This document shows positions 42,675 to 52,157 of a stretch of DNA of 64,000 nt, in pieces. The translations under genes were made by a program, and so were the position numbers. The first letter of the stretch is position 1; every line of letters begins with the position of its first letter. The notes under the pieces were generated by a model, which saw only the letters and a program-made list of their open reading frames with translations, had not been told where the DNA came from and searched no databases. Origin of the DNA: Myxococcales bacterium (GTDB lineage: Bacteria > Myxococcota > Myxococcia > Myxococcales > Myxococcaceae); the NCBI GenBank assembly GCA_020846875.1, contig JADLDB010000016.1, positions 1 through 64,000 of the forward strand, read 5' to 3'.

Positions 42675-45600
42675 ATGAGCACCGAGGCCAAGGCCGAGTA
42701 CGAGCCCTATGATCCCACCGCGGTGGAGGCGCGCTGGTACCCGATCTGGAACGAGCGCGGGTACTTCACGGCCGATCCGAAGTCGACGAAGCCCAGCTAC
42801 TGCATCGTCCTGCCGCCGCCCAACGTGACGGGCAGCCTGCACCTCGGCCACGCGCTCACCGCCACCATCCAGGACATCTTGATCCGCTGGAAGCGGATGA
42901 GCGGCTTCAACTGCCTGTGGCTGCCGGGCACGGATCACGCGGGCATCGCCACGCAGATGGTGGTGGAGCGCGAGCTGATGCGCACCGAGAAGAAGACGCG
43001 GCACGATCTCGGGCGCGAGGAGTTCCTCAAGCGCGTGTGGGCCTGGAAGGAGCAGTACGGCAAGCGCATCGGCGAGCAGCACAAGGTGCTCGGCGCCTCG
43101 CTGGACTGGACGCGCGAGCGCTTCACCATGGACGAAGGCCTGTCCGAGGCGGTGAAGGAGGTCTTCCTGCGGCTCCACCAGGAAGGCCTGATCTACCGCG
43201 CGCAGAAGCTGATCAACTGGGATCCGGTGCTGCACACCGCGCTGTCCGATCTCGAGGTGGACAACGAGGAGAAGGACGGCCACCTCTGGCACATCGCGTA
43301 CCCGGTGAAGGACTCCACCGAGCGGCTGGTGGTGGCCACCACGCGCCCGGAGACGATGCTGGGCGACACGGCGGTGGCGGTGCACCCGGAAGATCCCCGC
43401 TACAAGCACCTGATCGGCAAGTCGGTGCTCTTGCCGCTGGTGAGCCGGGAGATCCCGATCATCGGCGACGCGATCCTGGTGAACCCCGAGTTCGGCACCG
43501 GCGTGGTGAAGGTGACGCCCGCGCACGATCACAACGATTACGCCACCGGGCAGCGCAACAACCTGCCGATGATCAACATCTTCGACGCGTCGGCGAGGGT
43601 GAACGAGAACGGCGGGGTGTACGCGGGGCTCGATCGCTTCGAGGCCCGCAAGCGCGTGGTGGCGGACCTGAAGGAGCGCGAGCTGCTGGTGGAAGAGAAG
43701 CCGTACAAGGTGCCGCTGGCGCTCTCGCAGCGCACCGGAGTGCCGGTGGAGCCGCGCCTGTCCTGGCAGTGGTACGTGAAGGTGAAGCCCCTGGCCGACG
43801 CCGCGATCGCCGCGGTGGAGCAGGGCCGGACGAAGTTCGTGCCCGAGACGTGGACCCAGACCTTCTACGGGTGGATGCGGAACATCCACGACTGGTGCGT
43901 GTCGCGGCAGCTCTGGTGGGGCCACCAGATCCCCGCCTGGTACCCGGTGAAGCCCGACGGCACCGTGGACTTCGAGCACGCCACGCCGGTGGTGTCGCGC
44001 ACCAAGCCCGACGGCCAGTACGTGCAGGATCCCGACGTGCTGGACACCTGGTTCAGCTCCGCCCTGTGGCCCTTCTCCACGCTGGGCTGGCCGAACACCG
44101 ACGCGCCGGACTTGAAGGCCTTCTACCCGAACTCGGTGATGGAGACCGGGCACGACATCATCTTCTTCTGGGTGGCGCGGATGATGATGATGGGCCTGCA
44201 CTTCATGGGCGACGTGCCCTTTCGCACCGTCTACCTCCACGCGATGGTGCGCGACGAGAAGGGCGAGAAGATGTCGAAGACGAAGGGGAACGTGATCGAT
44301 CCCCTCGACATCGTGAGGGGCGCGCCCGCGTCCAACCTGCCGGCGGCGGTGCGCAACAAGTTCCCCCAGGGCATGCCGGCCATGGGGGCGGACGCGCTGC
44401 GCTTCACCCTGGCCTCGCTCACCCAGCAGGGCCGCGACATCAAGCTGTCGGTGGAGCGGATCGGCGGCTACAAGCTGTTCTGCAACAAGGTGTGGAACGC
44501 GGCGCGCTTCGCCCTGATGAACCTGGGCGACTACCGCGACGATCCGAAGCTGTTCATCAAGGAGCGCTCGCTGTCCCTGGCGGACCGCTGGATCCTCTCT
44601 CGGCTCAACCGGGCCATCGCCGGCACCTCGACCGCGCTCTCCAACTACAACTTCAGCGAGGCGGCGTCGCTCATCTACCAGTTCCTCTGGGGCGAGTTCT
44701 GCGACTGGTACATCGAGCTGTCCAAGACGTCGCTCTACGGCCAGGACGAGCACGCCAAGACGTCGACCCGCGCGGTGCTGACCTTCTGCCTCGATCACGT
44801 CCTGCGGCTGATGCACCCCTTCATGCCGTTCCTCACCGAGGAGCTCTGGCAGAAGCTGCCGATGACCAGGCCGGTGGCGTCGGTGAGCCTGGCCACCTAC
44901 CCGACGGAGGATCGCCGCCTCGACGATCCCGCCGCCGAGCAGGAGATGAAGCCGGTGATCGAGGCGATCGAAGGCATCCGCAGCATCCGTGGCGAGTCGA
45001 AGCTGAGCCCCGCGCTCAAGGTGCAGGCCCACGTGCAGTCCGCCGACGCCGAGGTGCGCGCGACCCTCGATCGCTGGCGCGCCTACCTCCTGCCGCTCGC
45101 CGGCCTGGAGCGGCTGTCGGTCACCGATCTCGGCTCCAAGCCCCCGCAGTCCGCGGCGGACATTCGCGCGAACATGGAGATCTACGTGCCCCTGGCTGGG
45201 ATCGTCGACCTCGCGGAGGAGCGGGAGCGGATCAAGAAGGAGCTCGAGAAGGCGGAGAAGGAGATCGCCACCATCAACAAGAAGTTCGACAACCCGAACT
45301 ACGCGGCGCGCGCGCCGGCGGAGCTGGTGGAGAAGGACAAGGCGCGGGTGGCGGAGCTCGAGTCGCGGATCCAGAAGCTCGGCGACAACCTGCGCCGCAT
45401 CGCCCCGGTAGAGGTGAAGATCGCCGCGCCCGCCGCCGGCAACGTCAACCTCGAGGAGGAGCTCAAGGAGGAGCTCTCTGCAGTGTCGGTGCCGGCGCCG
45501 GATCAGCAGGTGAAGGAGGCGCTCGACAAGCTGCGCGAGGGCACGAAAGAAGGCCTCACCTCGCGCGATCGGTACGATCTCGGCGTCGCCTACATGAACA

Positions 45601-45848
45601 TGGGCCTGGTGGACGACGCGGTGCGCGAGTTCAACAAGGCGAAGGAAGGCGGAGGCGCCCAGGGGGCAGCCGAGGCCGCCGCCGCTGCGCAGGGGGCTCC
45701 GGAGAAGAAGGGCGCTTCGGCGAAGAAGACGCCCGCGAAGAAGGCCGCTGCGAAGAAGCCCGCGCCCGGCAAGAAGGTGAAGGCCGCGAAGAAGCCCGCG
45801 ACGAAGAAGGGCGCCACGAAGAAGGCGGCCACGAAGAAGAAGCGGTAG
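42675..45848 (+). CDS. valS: Valyl-tRNA synthetase with a Lys-rich C-terminal tail
   Basis: 1057 aa. The class I HIGH motif reads HLGH at 56-59 and KMSKS reads KMSKT at 532-536. The editing insertion and tRNA-binding domain are normal, and the usual C-terminal coiled coil is present (about 845-905). Beyond it lie a linker, a TPR-like helix pair (about 943-1000, including YDLGVAYMNMGLVDDAVREFNKA) and a 48-residue tail from about 1010 with 20 lysines in AKK/TKK units resembling histone H1. Such a tail is not part of standard ValRS. Start ATG 42675. Confidence 0.95.
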   Translation: MSTEAKAEYEPYDPTAVEARWYPIWNERGYFTADPKSTKPSYCIVLPPPNVTGSLHLGHALTATIQDILIRWKRMSGFNCLWLPGTDHAGIATQMVVERELMRTEKKTRHDLGREEFLKRVWAWKEQYGKRIGEQHKVLGASLDWTRERFTMDEGLSEAVKEVFLRLHQEGLIYRAQKLINWDPVLHTALSDLEVDNEEKDGHLWHIAYPVKDSTERLVVATTRPETMLGDTAVAVHPEDPRYKHLIGKSVLLPLVSREIPIIGDAILVNPEFGTGVVKVTPAHDHNDYATGQRNNLPMINIFDASARVNENGGVYAGLDRFEARKRVVADLKERELLVEEKPYKVPLALSQRTGVPVEPRLSWQWYVKVKPLADAAIAAVEQGRTKFVPETWTQTFYGWMRNIHDWCVSRQLWWGHQIPAWYPVKPDGTVDFEHATPVVSRTKPDGQYVQDPDVLDTWFSSALWPFSTLGWPNTDAPDLKAFYPNSVMETGHDIIFFWVARMMMMGLHFMGDVPFRTVYLHAMVRDEKGEKMSKTKGNVIDPLDIVRGAPASNLPAAVRNKFPQGMPAMGADALRFTLASLTQQGRDIKLSVERIGGYKLFCNKVWNAARFALMNLGDYRDDPKLFIKERSLSLADRWILSRLNRAIAGTSTALSNYNFSEAASLIYQFLWGEFCDWYIELSKTSLYGQDEHAKTSTRAVLTFCLDHVLRLMHPFMPFLTEELWQKLPMTRPVASVSLATYPTEDRRLDDPAAEQEMKPVIEAIEGIRSIRGESKLSPALKVQAHVQSADAEVRATLDRWRAYLLPLAGLERLSVTDLGSKPPQSAADIRANMEIYVPLAGIVDLAEERERIKKELEKAEKEIATINKKFDNPNYAARAPAELVEKDKARVAELESRIQKLGDNLRRIAPVEVKIAAPAAGNVNLEEELKEELSAVSVPAPDQQVKEALDKLREGTKEGLTSRDRYDLGVAYMNMGLVDDAVREFNKAKEGGGAQGAAEAAAAAQGAPEKKGASAKKTPAKKAAAKKPAPGKKVKAAKKPATKKGATKKAATKKKR

Positions 45849-45859
45849 AGGACGGCAGA

Positions 45860-46714
45860 GTGAACGATCCCTTCGTCGACCGGTTGATAGACCTCGCGCT
45901 GGACGAGGATCTCGGCGCGGCGGGGGACGTCACCACCCAGGCCCTGGTGCCGGTGGACGCGCACGGCAAGGCGGAGCTCTGGGCGAAGGAGCCGATGGTG
46001 CTGTCCGGCCTCCCGGTCTTCCGGCGCACCTTCGAGCGGGTGGACCCTTCCGTCACGGTGCGCCTCGAGAAGGCCGACGGCGACGAGACGAGCGCGAAGG
46101 AGCGGGTAGCCACGCTGGAAGGCCCGCTGCGATCTCTGCTGATCGGCGAGCGGACGGCGCTCAACCTGGTGCAGCGGCTGTCTGGGATCGCCACCCAGGC
46201 CCGGCAGGCGGCGAAGGCGGTGGCCCAGGTGCCGGGCACGAAGCTCAAGGTGCTGGACACCCGGAAGACGCCCCCGGGGATGCGTGGGCTGGCCAAGCAG
46301 GCGGTGCGGCACGGTGGCGCGCACAACCACCGCTTCGGGCTCTTCGACGGGGTGCTGATCAAGGACAACCACCTCGCCGCGGTGGGCGGCTCGATCGCGA
46401 AGGCGTTGGAGCGGGCGAAGGCCAGATCGCCCCGGCTGGTGAAGATCGAGATCGAGGTGACCACCTTGAAGCAGCTCGAAGAGGCGATCGCCCACGGCGC
46501 GCACCTGGTGTTGTTGGACAACATGAGCGACGAGCTGGTGAGGCAGGCGGTGGCGCTGGCGAAGGGGCGGGTGGAGCTCGAGGTGTCCGGCGGGGTGACG
46601 CTGGCGCGGCTGCCCAGCCTCGCCACCCTGGGCGTGGACTACGTGTCGATGGGGTCGCTCACCCACTCGGCGCGGGCGATGGATCTCTCGCTGGAGATCC
46701 TGAACAGCCCTTGA
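45860..46714 (+). CDS. nadC: Nicotinate-nucleotide pyrophosphorylase (quinolinate phosphoribosyltransferase)
   Basis: 284 aa from a GTG start, 11 bases after valS. NadC makes nicotinate mononucleotide from quinolinate and PRPP. DEDLGAAGDVTTQAL, GERTALNLVQRLSGIAT, LDTRKTPPGMR and GGAHNHRFGLFDGVLIKDNH are family hallmarks. It is most likely co-transcribed with valS. Confidence 0.95.
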   Translation: MNDPFVDRLIDLALDEDLGAAGDVTTQALVPVDAHGKAELWAKEPMVLSGLPVFRRTFERVDPSVTVRLEKADGDETSAKERVATLEGPLRSLLIGERTALNLVQRLSGIATQARQAAKAVAQVPGTKLKVLDTRKTPPGMRGLAKQAVRHGGAHNHRFGLFDGVLIKDNHLAAVGGSIAKALERAKARSPRLVKIEIEVTTLKQLEEAIAHGAHLVLLDNMSDELVRQAVALAKGRVELEVSGGVTLARLPSLATLGVDYVSMGSLTHSARAMDLSLEILNSP

Positions 46715-46731
46715 GCCCCCGGGTGATCACC

Positions 46732-46753
46732 GTCGGCTCGGGGTCAAGCCGAC
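46732..46753 (+). terminator. Possible hairpin after nadC
   Basis: GTCGGCT (46732-46738) and AGCCGAC (46747-46753) form a 7-bp stem 17 bases past the nadC stop. The following sequence is not T-rich, so strength is uncertain. Confidence 0.35.
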
Positions 46754-46861
46754 CACGAAAATCTGAGGGAACCCGTGCAGTTTCGGCAGGCTGCGCCGTA
46801 CCGCGTCCCTGTCATTGTGCGGGCGTACGCGGTGGCGCCACGGATGCAGAGTGTGCGGTCC

Positions 46862-48148
46862 ATGAGCCCTTTGCGAGCCGCCGCCCTGGCCGTCGTCGCT
46901 GTCTTCTCGCTGGTGGCCTGCGGAGGCGAAGCCGACGTGCCTGCGCCAGGCGAACTGGTGAGGTCGTCGAAGGAGCGGATCACCCAGGCAGCGCCGCAGG
47001 CCGATCTGGCCGCGGTGGTGGACGGCGCCACCACCTTCGCCTTCGACGTGTACCGGAAGCTGCCGGCCACCCGGGAGAACACCGCCTTCTCGCCGTACAG
47101 CGTGTCGGTGGCGCTCTCGATGACGTACCCGGGCGCGCGCGGCAGCACGCGGGACGCCTTCGAAGACGTGCTGCACGTGACGATCCCCGAGGATCGCTAC
47201 CACCGGGCGATGAACACCATCGACTCCGCGCTGCGGAGCCGGGGGCAGGGGGCCCAGGGCAAAGACGGCCGGCCCTTCCGGCTGCGGATCAACAACCAGC
47301 TCTTCGGGCAGCTCGATCAGCACTTCGAGACGCCGTTCCTCGACACCCTCTCCGCCGAGTACGGCGCGGGCATGAGGCTGCTCGACTTCCAGAAGAAGCC
47401 GGAGCCCTCGCGGCAGGCGATCAACGACTGGGTGTCCACCAACACCGAGAAGCTGATCCCCGAGTTGCTCGAGGACGGGACGATCACCTCGGACACGGTG
47501 CTCGCTCTGGTCAACACGCTGTACTTCAACGCCGCGTGGAAGACGAAGTTCGATCACGACCAGACGCAGAACGGCGCCTTCACCCGCCGCGACGGCTCCA
47601 CCACCCAGGTGCCGATGATGAGCAAGGAGTCGATGGCGGTGAACTACGGCATGCTGGACGGCGTGGAGGTGCTGGAGCTGCCGTACTCCGGGGACGAGGT
47701 GTCGATGGTGCTGCTGGTGCCGCCGGCCGGGAAGCTGGGCGAATTGGAGCAGTCGCTCGACGGCGGGAAGGTGCGGGCCTTCATCGGAGCGCTCCAGGAG
47801 CGCAACGTGGGCGTGCGGATGCCGAAGTTCGAGGCGCGCGCGCAGGCGGACCTGAAGGACGTCCTCTCGGCGCTGGGCCTCGGCGTGGCCTTCTCAGGCG
47901 ACGCGGATCTCTCCGGGATGACCGGGCAGAAAGAGCTGGCGCTGACCGCGGTCGTGCACGAGGCGGTGGTGAAGACGGACGAGGACGGCACCGAGGCGGC
48001 GGCGGCCACCGCGGTGATCGCCGGGAGGACCTCCATCCCCGAGTACATCGAGGTGGACCGCGCCTTCGTGTACCTGATCCGCGATCGCGCGACGGGGGCG
48101 CTGCTCTTCATCGGCCGCATCGGCGATCCCGGCGCCTCCGGCTCGTGA
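46862..48148 (+). CDS. Secreted serpin-family protease inhibitor (lipoprotein)
   Basis: 428 aa from ATG 46862. The type II signal peptide has lipobox LVAC. The serpin fold is clear: ENTAFSPYSVSVALSMTYPGARG at the N-terminal helices, and LALVNTLYFNAAWKTKFD. The reactive loop hinge HEAVVKTDEDGTEAAAATAV is rich in Ala, as in inhibitory serpins. Aligned to alpha-1-antitrypsin the scissile bond would fall near GRT-S, giving Thr at P1 and Arg at P2, or Arg at P1 with a one-residue shift. Bacterial serpins block host or rival proteases; the target is unknown. Confidence 0.92.
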   Translation: MSPLRAAALAVVAVFSLVACGGEADVPAPGELVRSSKERITQAAPQADLAAVVDGATTFAFDVYRKLPATRENTAFSPYSVSVALSMTYPGARGSTRDAFEDVLHVTIPEDRYHRAMNTIDSALRSRGQGAQGKDGRPFRLRINNQLFGQLDQHFETPFLDTLSAEYGAGMRLLDFQKKPEPSRQAINDWVSTNTEKLIPELLEDGTITSDTVLALVNTLYFNAAWKTKFDHDQTQNGAFTRRDGSTTQVPMMSKESMAVNYGMLDGVEVLELPYSGDEVSMVLLVPPAGKLGELEQSLDGGKVRAFIGALQERNVGVRMPKFEARAQADLKDVLSALGLGVAFSGDADLSGMTGQKELALTAVVHEAVVKTDEDGTEAAAATAVIAGRTSIPEYIEVDRAFVYLIRDRATGALLFIGRIGDPGASGS

Positions 48149-48164
48149 CGAGCCGAAGGCTCCT

Positions 48165-48869
48165 TCAACTGAACGCCTTCACGCCGCACCCCACGTCATA
48201 CTTCGCGAGGCGCTTCCTTCCGCCCGAAGAGTCACGACTGGGCAGGGTGACGAGTTTCCACTCGGGTAGCACCACCGCGGTCAGCCCCCCTCCGAACACC
48301 GCGCCCGTGTCCACGCCCACGGCCCACTCGGTGACGAGCGGCCGGTCCAGGACGGAGTGGCCGAAGATGATCCGCTCCGGGCCCTTCCAGTGGTTGGTCC
48401 AGAAGGCGTAGCCCTGGGGCGCCTTCGACGGCCAGAAGGACTTCGGGTGCGGCGGCTGGATGTGCTGGATGTGCAGCAGGTGGTGATCGAGCTGCTGCTC
48501 GAGCGGCACGCCGGGGAAGGCGCCCGCGTGGACGACGGCGGCGCCGAACTCCGGTAGGCGGATCACCTTCGGCAAGGATGAGAAGTAGCTGTAGTGCCCA
48601 TCCCCCAGCGACTCGCGGGTGCGGAGGTGATCGGGCGACAGCTTCTCTCTGTCTCGGCGGCGCTGGTTCAGGTGCTTCTCTTCGTGGTTGCCCAGCACGC
48701 ACTCGTGCTGCATCGCCAGCTCGACGCACTCTCGGGGCTTCGGGCCCCGGTCGACGAGATCGCCGGCGAAGATGACGCGGTCGCTCGAGGTGACCGCCAG
48801 GCGGGAGAGCAGCTCGACGGCCTCGTCGTGACAGCCGTGGAGATCCCCGATGACGATGGTGCGGCGCAT
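48165..48869 (-). CDS. Metallophosphoesterase (PrpE/ApaH-like Ser/Thr phosphatase family)
   Basis: 234 aa. The two-metal phosphoesterase motifs are IGDLHGC at residues 7-13, GDLVDRGP and GNHEEK, then VVHAGAFPG and IFGHS. This is the PPP-like family containing protein phosphatases and bis(5'-nucleosyl)-tetraphosphatases. The substrate cannot be decided. ATG 48869 is selected because the first motif starts six residues later. Convergent with the serpin gene. Confidence 0.88.
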   Translation of the reverse strand: MRRTIVIGDLHGCHDEAVELLSRLAVTSSDRVIFAGDLVDRGPKPRECVELAMQHECVLGNHEEKHLNQRRRDREKLSPDHLRTRESLGDGHYSYFSSLPKVIRLPEFGAAVVHAGAFPGVPLEQQLDHHLLHIQHIQPPHPKSFWPSKAPQGYAFWTNHWKGPERIIFGHSVLDRPLVTEWAVGVDTGAVFGGGLTAVVLPEWKLVTLPSRDSSGGRKRLAKYDVGCGVKAFS

Positions 48870-49176
48870 GGCCGGGCTCCCTTCCGGGGAGGATGGAGTG
48901 ATTCGAGGCGTTCGGCCAGCGGAAGCACCCGAGTTGAGACGCCGCTGCGGGAGCCTCCGTTTGCGAGGAGGACTTCCCAGACCATGGGGCGCGTCCCGTG
49001 AGGGAGCGCCGAAAGCGTGTAGGGCATCATCGGCCGGGTCCTTCATGGCCGCTGGAGACAGGGACGGTGATCCGCCTCGCATCCTGACCGCTGGGGTTGA
49101 GCGCTTCGAGTTGTCGCGCCCGTTGACACTTCGGGTGGGCACCGGGCTCCGGGGCCGGGGCGACAATTTCGGCACG
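48870..49176. other. Intergenic stretch, nothing identified
   Basis: About 300 bases between the divergent metallophosphoesterase and SGNH hydrolase genes. GC-rich, with no convincing small gene, tRNA or hairpin. A TTGACA at 49123-49128 has no matching -10 element. Confidence 0.5.
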
Positions 49177-49863
49177 ATGACGCTCCTGGTACGCCGCCCC
49201 GTCGCGCCCACGCCTCGGCGGCCGCAGCAGGCGCAGGCCGCCACCGCCACTTCGCGGCCCACGCGCGGCATCCCCGGCAGCGCCCGGGTCGTGGTGATCG
49301 GCGACAGCCACACCGCCGGCGTCTTTGGCGCGTCGCTCAAGGCGCGGCTCGCCTCGCACCTGAAGGGCGGCGGCGGGAAGCTGCAGAGCTTCACCGGCGT
49401 GCCCTCGGCGAGCGTCACTCACTTTCTCCACGGCACCGACACCCGGGCCGGCAGCGCCACCTTCCACACGCCGCGCCTCGCCACGCTGCTCGATCGCCGG
49501 CCGCGACCGACCCACCTCGTCGTCGCGCTCGGCACCAACATGCTCTTCAACTCGAAGGCTGAGAACGCGGCGCAGATCCGCGCGCTCTTGGCCAAGGCGG
49601 ATCACTTCGGCGTGAAGGTGACGTGGGTGGGCCCACCCGACGTGCACGGCTACGGCGGGAACCTGGCCGGCCCTGCTCCCGAGCGGCACTTCTACGAGGC
49701 CCTCCGCGAGGTGAACGCGTCGCGGCGGCTCCGGGGGCTTGGGCCCATGCAGCTCGTCGACTCCCGCCCCTTCACCGAGGAGCACCAGACCCTCGACGGC
49801 GTCCACTTCGGCGGCGCTGTGGCCCGGCGCTGGGCGCGCGGCGTGCTGGGTGCTGCGATCTGA
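49177..49863 (+). CDS. SGNH/GDSL-family hydrolase
   Basis: 228 aa. Block I VVVIGDSHTAGVFG holds the nucleophile Ser, the block III-like region is THLVVALGTNMLF, and TLDGVHFGG supplies the catalytic Asp-His pair. These enzymes are esterases or carbohydrate deacetylases. No clear signal peptide is seen; the first 30 residues are Pro/Ala/Arg-rich. The substrate is unknown. Confidence 0.85.
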   Translation: MTLLVRRPVAPTPRRPQQAQAATATSRPTRGIPGSARVVVIGDSHTAGVFGASLKARLASHLKGGGGKLQSFTGVPSASVTHFLHGTDTRAGSATFHTPRLATLLDRRPRPTHLVVALGTNMLFNSKAENAAQIRALLAKADHFGVKVTWVGPPDVHGYGGNLAGPAPERHFYEALREVNASRRLRGLGPMQLVDSRPFTEEHQTLDGVHFGGAVARRWARGVLGAAI

Positions 49864-49969
49864 CGGCCCCCCAACCCAGCAGGATCTGAAGCGTAGACTT
49901 CGCTCCTGCGCTCGTCAGGAATGACCGCACAGCCCCGTCGGGCAGCGGTATGGTTCCGGGCCTCCGCCC

Positions 49970-50659
49970 ATGCTCACTGACGACGAATTGTTCGCAGAGA
50001 TCTCCCGGCGGAAGGCGCAAGGCCAGGACTACAAGAAGCAGCTTGGCGAGCTCGTCTTCCGCTGGCGCGATGCCGCCACCACCGTCATCCGCCGCGTGCA
50101 AGGAGCCTTCATGAGGGGCTCCCCCGACGACGCCGACGAGATCTTCCAGGACGCCGTGACGAAGTTCATGGCCAAGGGGCTCGATCAGTTCCGCGGGGTG
50201 TCGGAGCAGGTGCCGGGCAAGGCGGCGTCGCCGAAGACGTTCTTCCTGCGGATCGTCAAGCACTGCGCGATCGACCGCTACCGCCGGCAGCGCGAGGAGC
50301 TCGACGAGGGGCCGCGCGACGACGACGAGGACTACGAGCAGCCCCGCCACGAGGCCCAGAAGGCGATGGCCGAGGCGCGCGCGAAGGCGGATCAGGGCGA
50401 AGCGCACGAGGAGTACTGGGCGGCCTGGGAGCGGCTCAAGGAAGAGCACCCCAACGAGGCGGCGGCGTGGGATCTGTACCACCACCAGGACATGGACGAT
50501 CACGCGGAGGTCGCCCGGATCCTCGGGATCACGGTGGTCAACTCGTACAAGCGGGTGAGCCGCGCCCAGGCCTGGCTCAAGCTCTACGTCCTCGAAGCGC
50601 GCAAGCGCGACGAGGCGCCACACGCAGCACCAGCAGACGACGAGGAGAATGAGTCATGA
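49970..50659 (+). CDS. ECF-type RNA polymerase sigma factor
   Basis: 229 aa. The region 2 core, DDADEIFQDAVTKFMAKGLDQF then SPKTFFLRIVKHCAIDRYRRQ, fits sigma-2. After an acidic linker of about 50 residues, AWDLYHHQDMDDHAEVARILGITVVNSYKRVSRAQAWLK is the sigma-4 helix-turn-helix. It lacks a recognisable anti-sigma gene next door; the following gene overlaps it by four bases and is a candidate partner. Confidence 0.75.
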   Translation: MLTDDELFAEISRRKAQGQDYKKQLGELVFRWRDAATTVIRRVQGAFMRGSPDDADEIFQDAVTKFMAKGLDQFRGVSEQVPGKAASPKTFFLRIVKHCAIDRYRRQREELDEGPRDDDEDYEQPRHEAQKAMAEARAKADQGEAHEEYWAAWERLKEEHPNEAAAWDLYHHQDMDDHAEVARILGITVVNSYKRVSRAQAWLKLYVLEARKRDEAPHAAPADDEENES

Positions 50660-51843
50660 TCGCGCCCACCCCAGAGCGGTATTCGGCCCGAGTCGAGGAG
50701 CTCGAGTCGCTTCGTCACGAGCTCGAGGGCGGGAACAGACCAGGCGATCCGGGGCCCCTCGTCGGGCGGGTGCTGGAGGCGGCGGGCGATCTGCTTCGGC
50801 GCACCGAGGCGGTGAAGGCCGAGGGCGGCAACGTCACCGCGGTGCTGTTGCTGATCCCCGAGGCGGCGCTCAAGTCCTGGAGCGACGGGGTGCAGCTCCC
50901 GGAGCTGCGCACGCGGCTGCAGCGCGCAGCCAGTCAGGCGGTGGAGGCGGCGATCCCCGACAGCCCGGAGGAGGGGGAGCAATTGGCCGGCTGGGCGATG
51001 CAGGATCTTCACGCCCGCGACCGCCTCGAGTCCTCCCTGGTGGCTCTGGAGGCCCTGGCGTCGAATGGCCGGGGCGACGCGCGCGTGCTGTTCGAGCGGC
51101 TGCGCCGCGCGGTGGAAGACGTAGACTCGGCCTGTCGACCTTCGGCCCCGGCGTTGTCGGCGCTCAATGGTCGAAGGCGCACAGAGGCTGCCTTGCTGGA
51201 CGTGGCGCACCGCGCTCGCGCCTGGTGGTACGTGGTGCGCAGCGGGATCGAAGACGATGCGCTGGTGCAGGTGTTGGGCGGCGAGGCGAAAGGCCGCCTT
51301 CCTCCGGCCGAGAAGCGCGCCGACGGCGTCGTCACCCGGACGCGCGTGAGGCGAATCTCTTACGACGAGCTGTTTCGCTTCGATCTGGGCCTGGCCACCA
51401 CCGTCGAAGCCGAGGTGCTGAGGCGGCAGGCCGCGGAAGACGCAGAGCTGAAGCGGGTGATGGCCGCGATGGAGGAAGGGGAGCGGGCCATCGAAGAAGT
51501 GACGAAGGACGACGAGCCGCCCCTGCGAAGTGCTCCCGTGCCCCTGCCGGTCGAGCCGCGCAGCAGTGCCCCCGAGGTGGTGGAGGAGCGGACCGAGTTC
51601 AAGGTGCTGGTGTTCCGCACGAAGACGCGTGTCCAGGTGGTGGTTCAACCCCGCCGCACGGACCGCTTCGCGGCGGCCGCCGTCTTCCGATCCGACGAGC
51701 CGGAGCGCGGACTGCCCTCGCGCTCGGGTGAGCTGGGGCACGAATTCGACCTCGGCGCGCCTGAGGACGTCGCCGGGCGCACGGCGCGCGTGGTGGTGAG
51801 GCTGGTGGACGGCCAGACGCACGCCATCGAGGTCAAGCTGTGA
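50656..51843 (+). CDS. Unknown protein translationally coupled to an ECF sigma factor
   Basis: 395 aa. It overlaps the sigma gene by ATGA. There is no signal peptide and no transmembrane segment. The first 330 residues are largely helical and charged; the last 80 (TEFKVLVFRTKTRVQVVVQP through TARVVVRLVDGQTHAIEVKL) look like a beta-sandwich. It is not a recognised anti-sigma factor, and lack of a membrane helix argues against the common ECF anti-sigma type. Function unknown, but coupling suggests it acts with the sigma factor. Confidence 0.7.
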   Translation: MIAPTPERYSARVEELESLRHELEGGNRPGDPGPLVGRVLEAAGDLLRRTEAVKAEGGNVTAVLLLIPEAALKSWSDGVQLPELRTRLQRAASQAVEAAIPDSPEEGEQLAGWAMQDLHARDRLESSLVALEALASNGRGDARVLFERLRRAVEDVDSACRPSAPALSALNGRRRTEAALLDVAHRARAWWYVVRSGIEDDALVQVLGGEAKGRLPPAEKRADGVVTRTRVRRISYDELFRFDLGLATTVEAEVLRRQAAEDAELKRVMAAMEEGERAIEEVTKDDEPPLRSAPVPLPVEPRSSAPEVVEERTEFKVLVFRTKTRVQVVVQPRRTDRFAAAAVFRSDEPERGLPSRSGELGHEFDLGAPEDVAGRTARVVVRLVDGQTHAIEVKL

Positions 51844-52157
51844 GCGGCGTGTGCGTGGTGCTGGTCACCGCGCCGTCGATGGAGAAGGGCGCAGAGATCG
51901 CGCGGACGCTGATCGACGAGTCGCTGATCGCCTGCGCCAACTTGATACCGGGGATCCGCAGCATCTACCGCTGGAAGGGCGAGCTGTGCGACGAGGCGGA
52001 GGTGCTACTGGTGATGAAGACGCGCGGCGAGCGCTTCGCCGCGGTGGAGGCGCGGGTCCGCTCGCTGCACGTGTACGAGGTGCCGGAGATCCTGCGGATG
52101 GACGTGGCGGCCGGGCACCAACCGTACCTCGACTGGGTGCTGGGATCCGTCCGGTGA
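51840..52157 (+). CDS. cutA: Divalent-cation tolerance protein CutA
   Basis: 105 aa from GTG 51840, overlapping the previous stop by four bases. VVLVTAPSMEKGAEIARTLIDESLIACANLIPGIRSIYRWKGEL with the C-terminal EVPEILRMDVAAGHQPYLDWV is typical CutA, a trimeric ferredoxin-like protein linked to metal tolerance. It has the expected length. Part of the sigma-led operon. Confidence 0.92.
   Translation: MSGVCVVLVTAPSMEKGAEIARTLIDESLIACANLIPGIRSIYRWKGELCDEAEVLLVMKTRGERFAAVEARVRSLHVYEVPEILRMDVAAGHQPYLDWVLGSVR

Noticed and set aside
49123-49128. TTGACA as a -35 element before the SGNH hydrolase gene
   Set aside because: No TATAAT-like element lies 16-18 bases downstream; likely chance.
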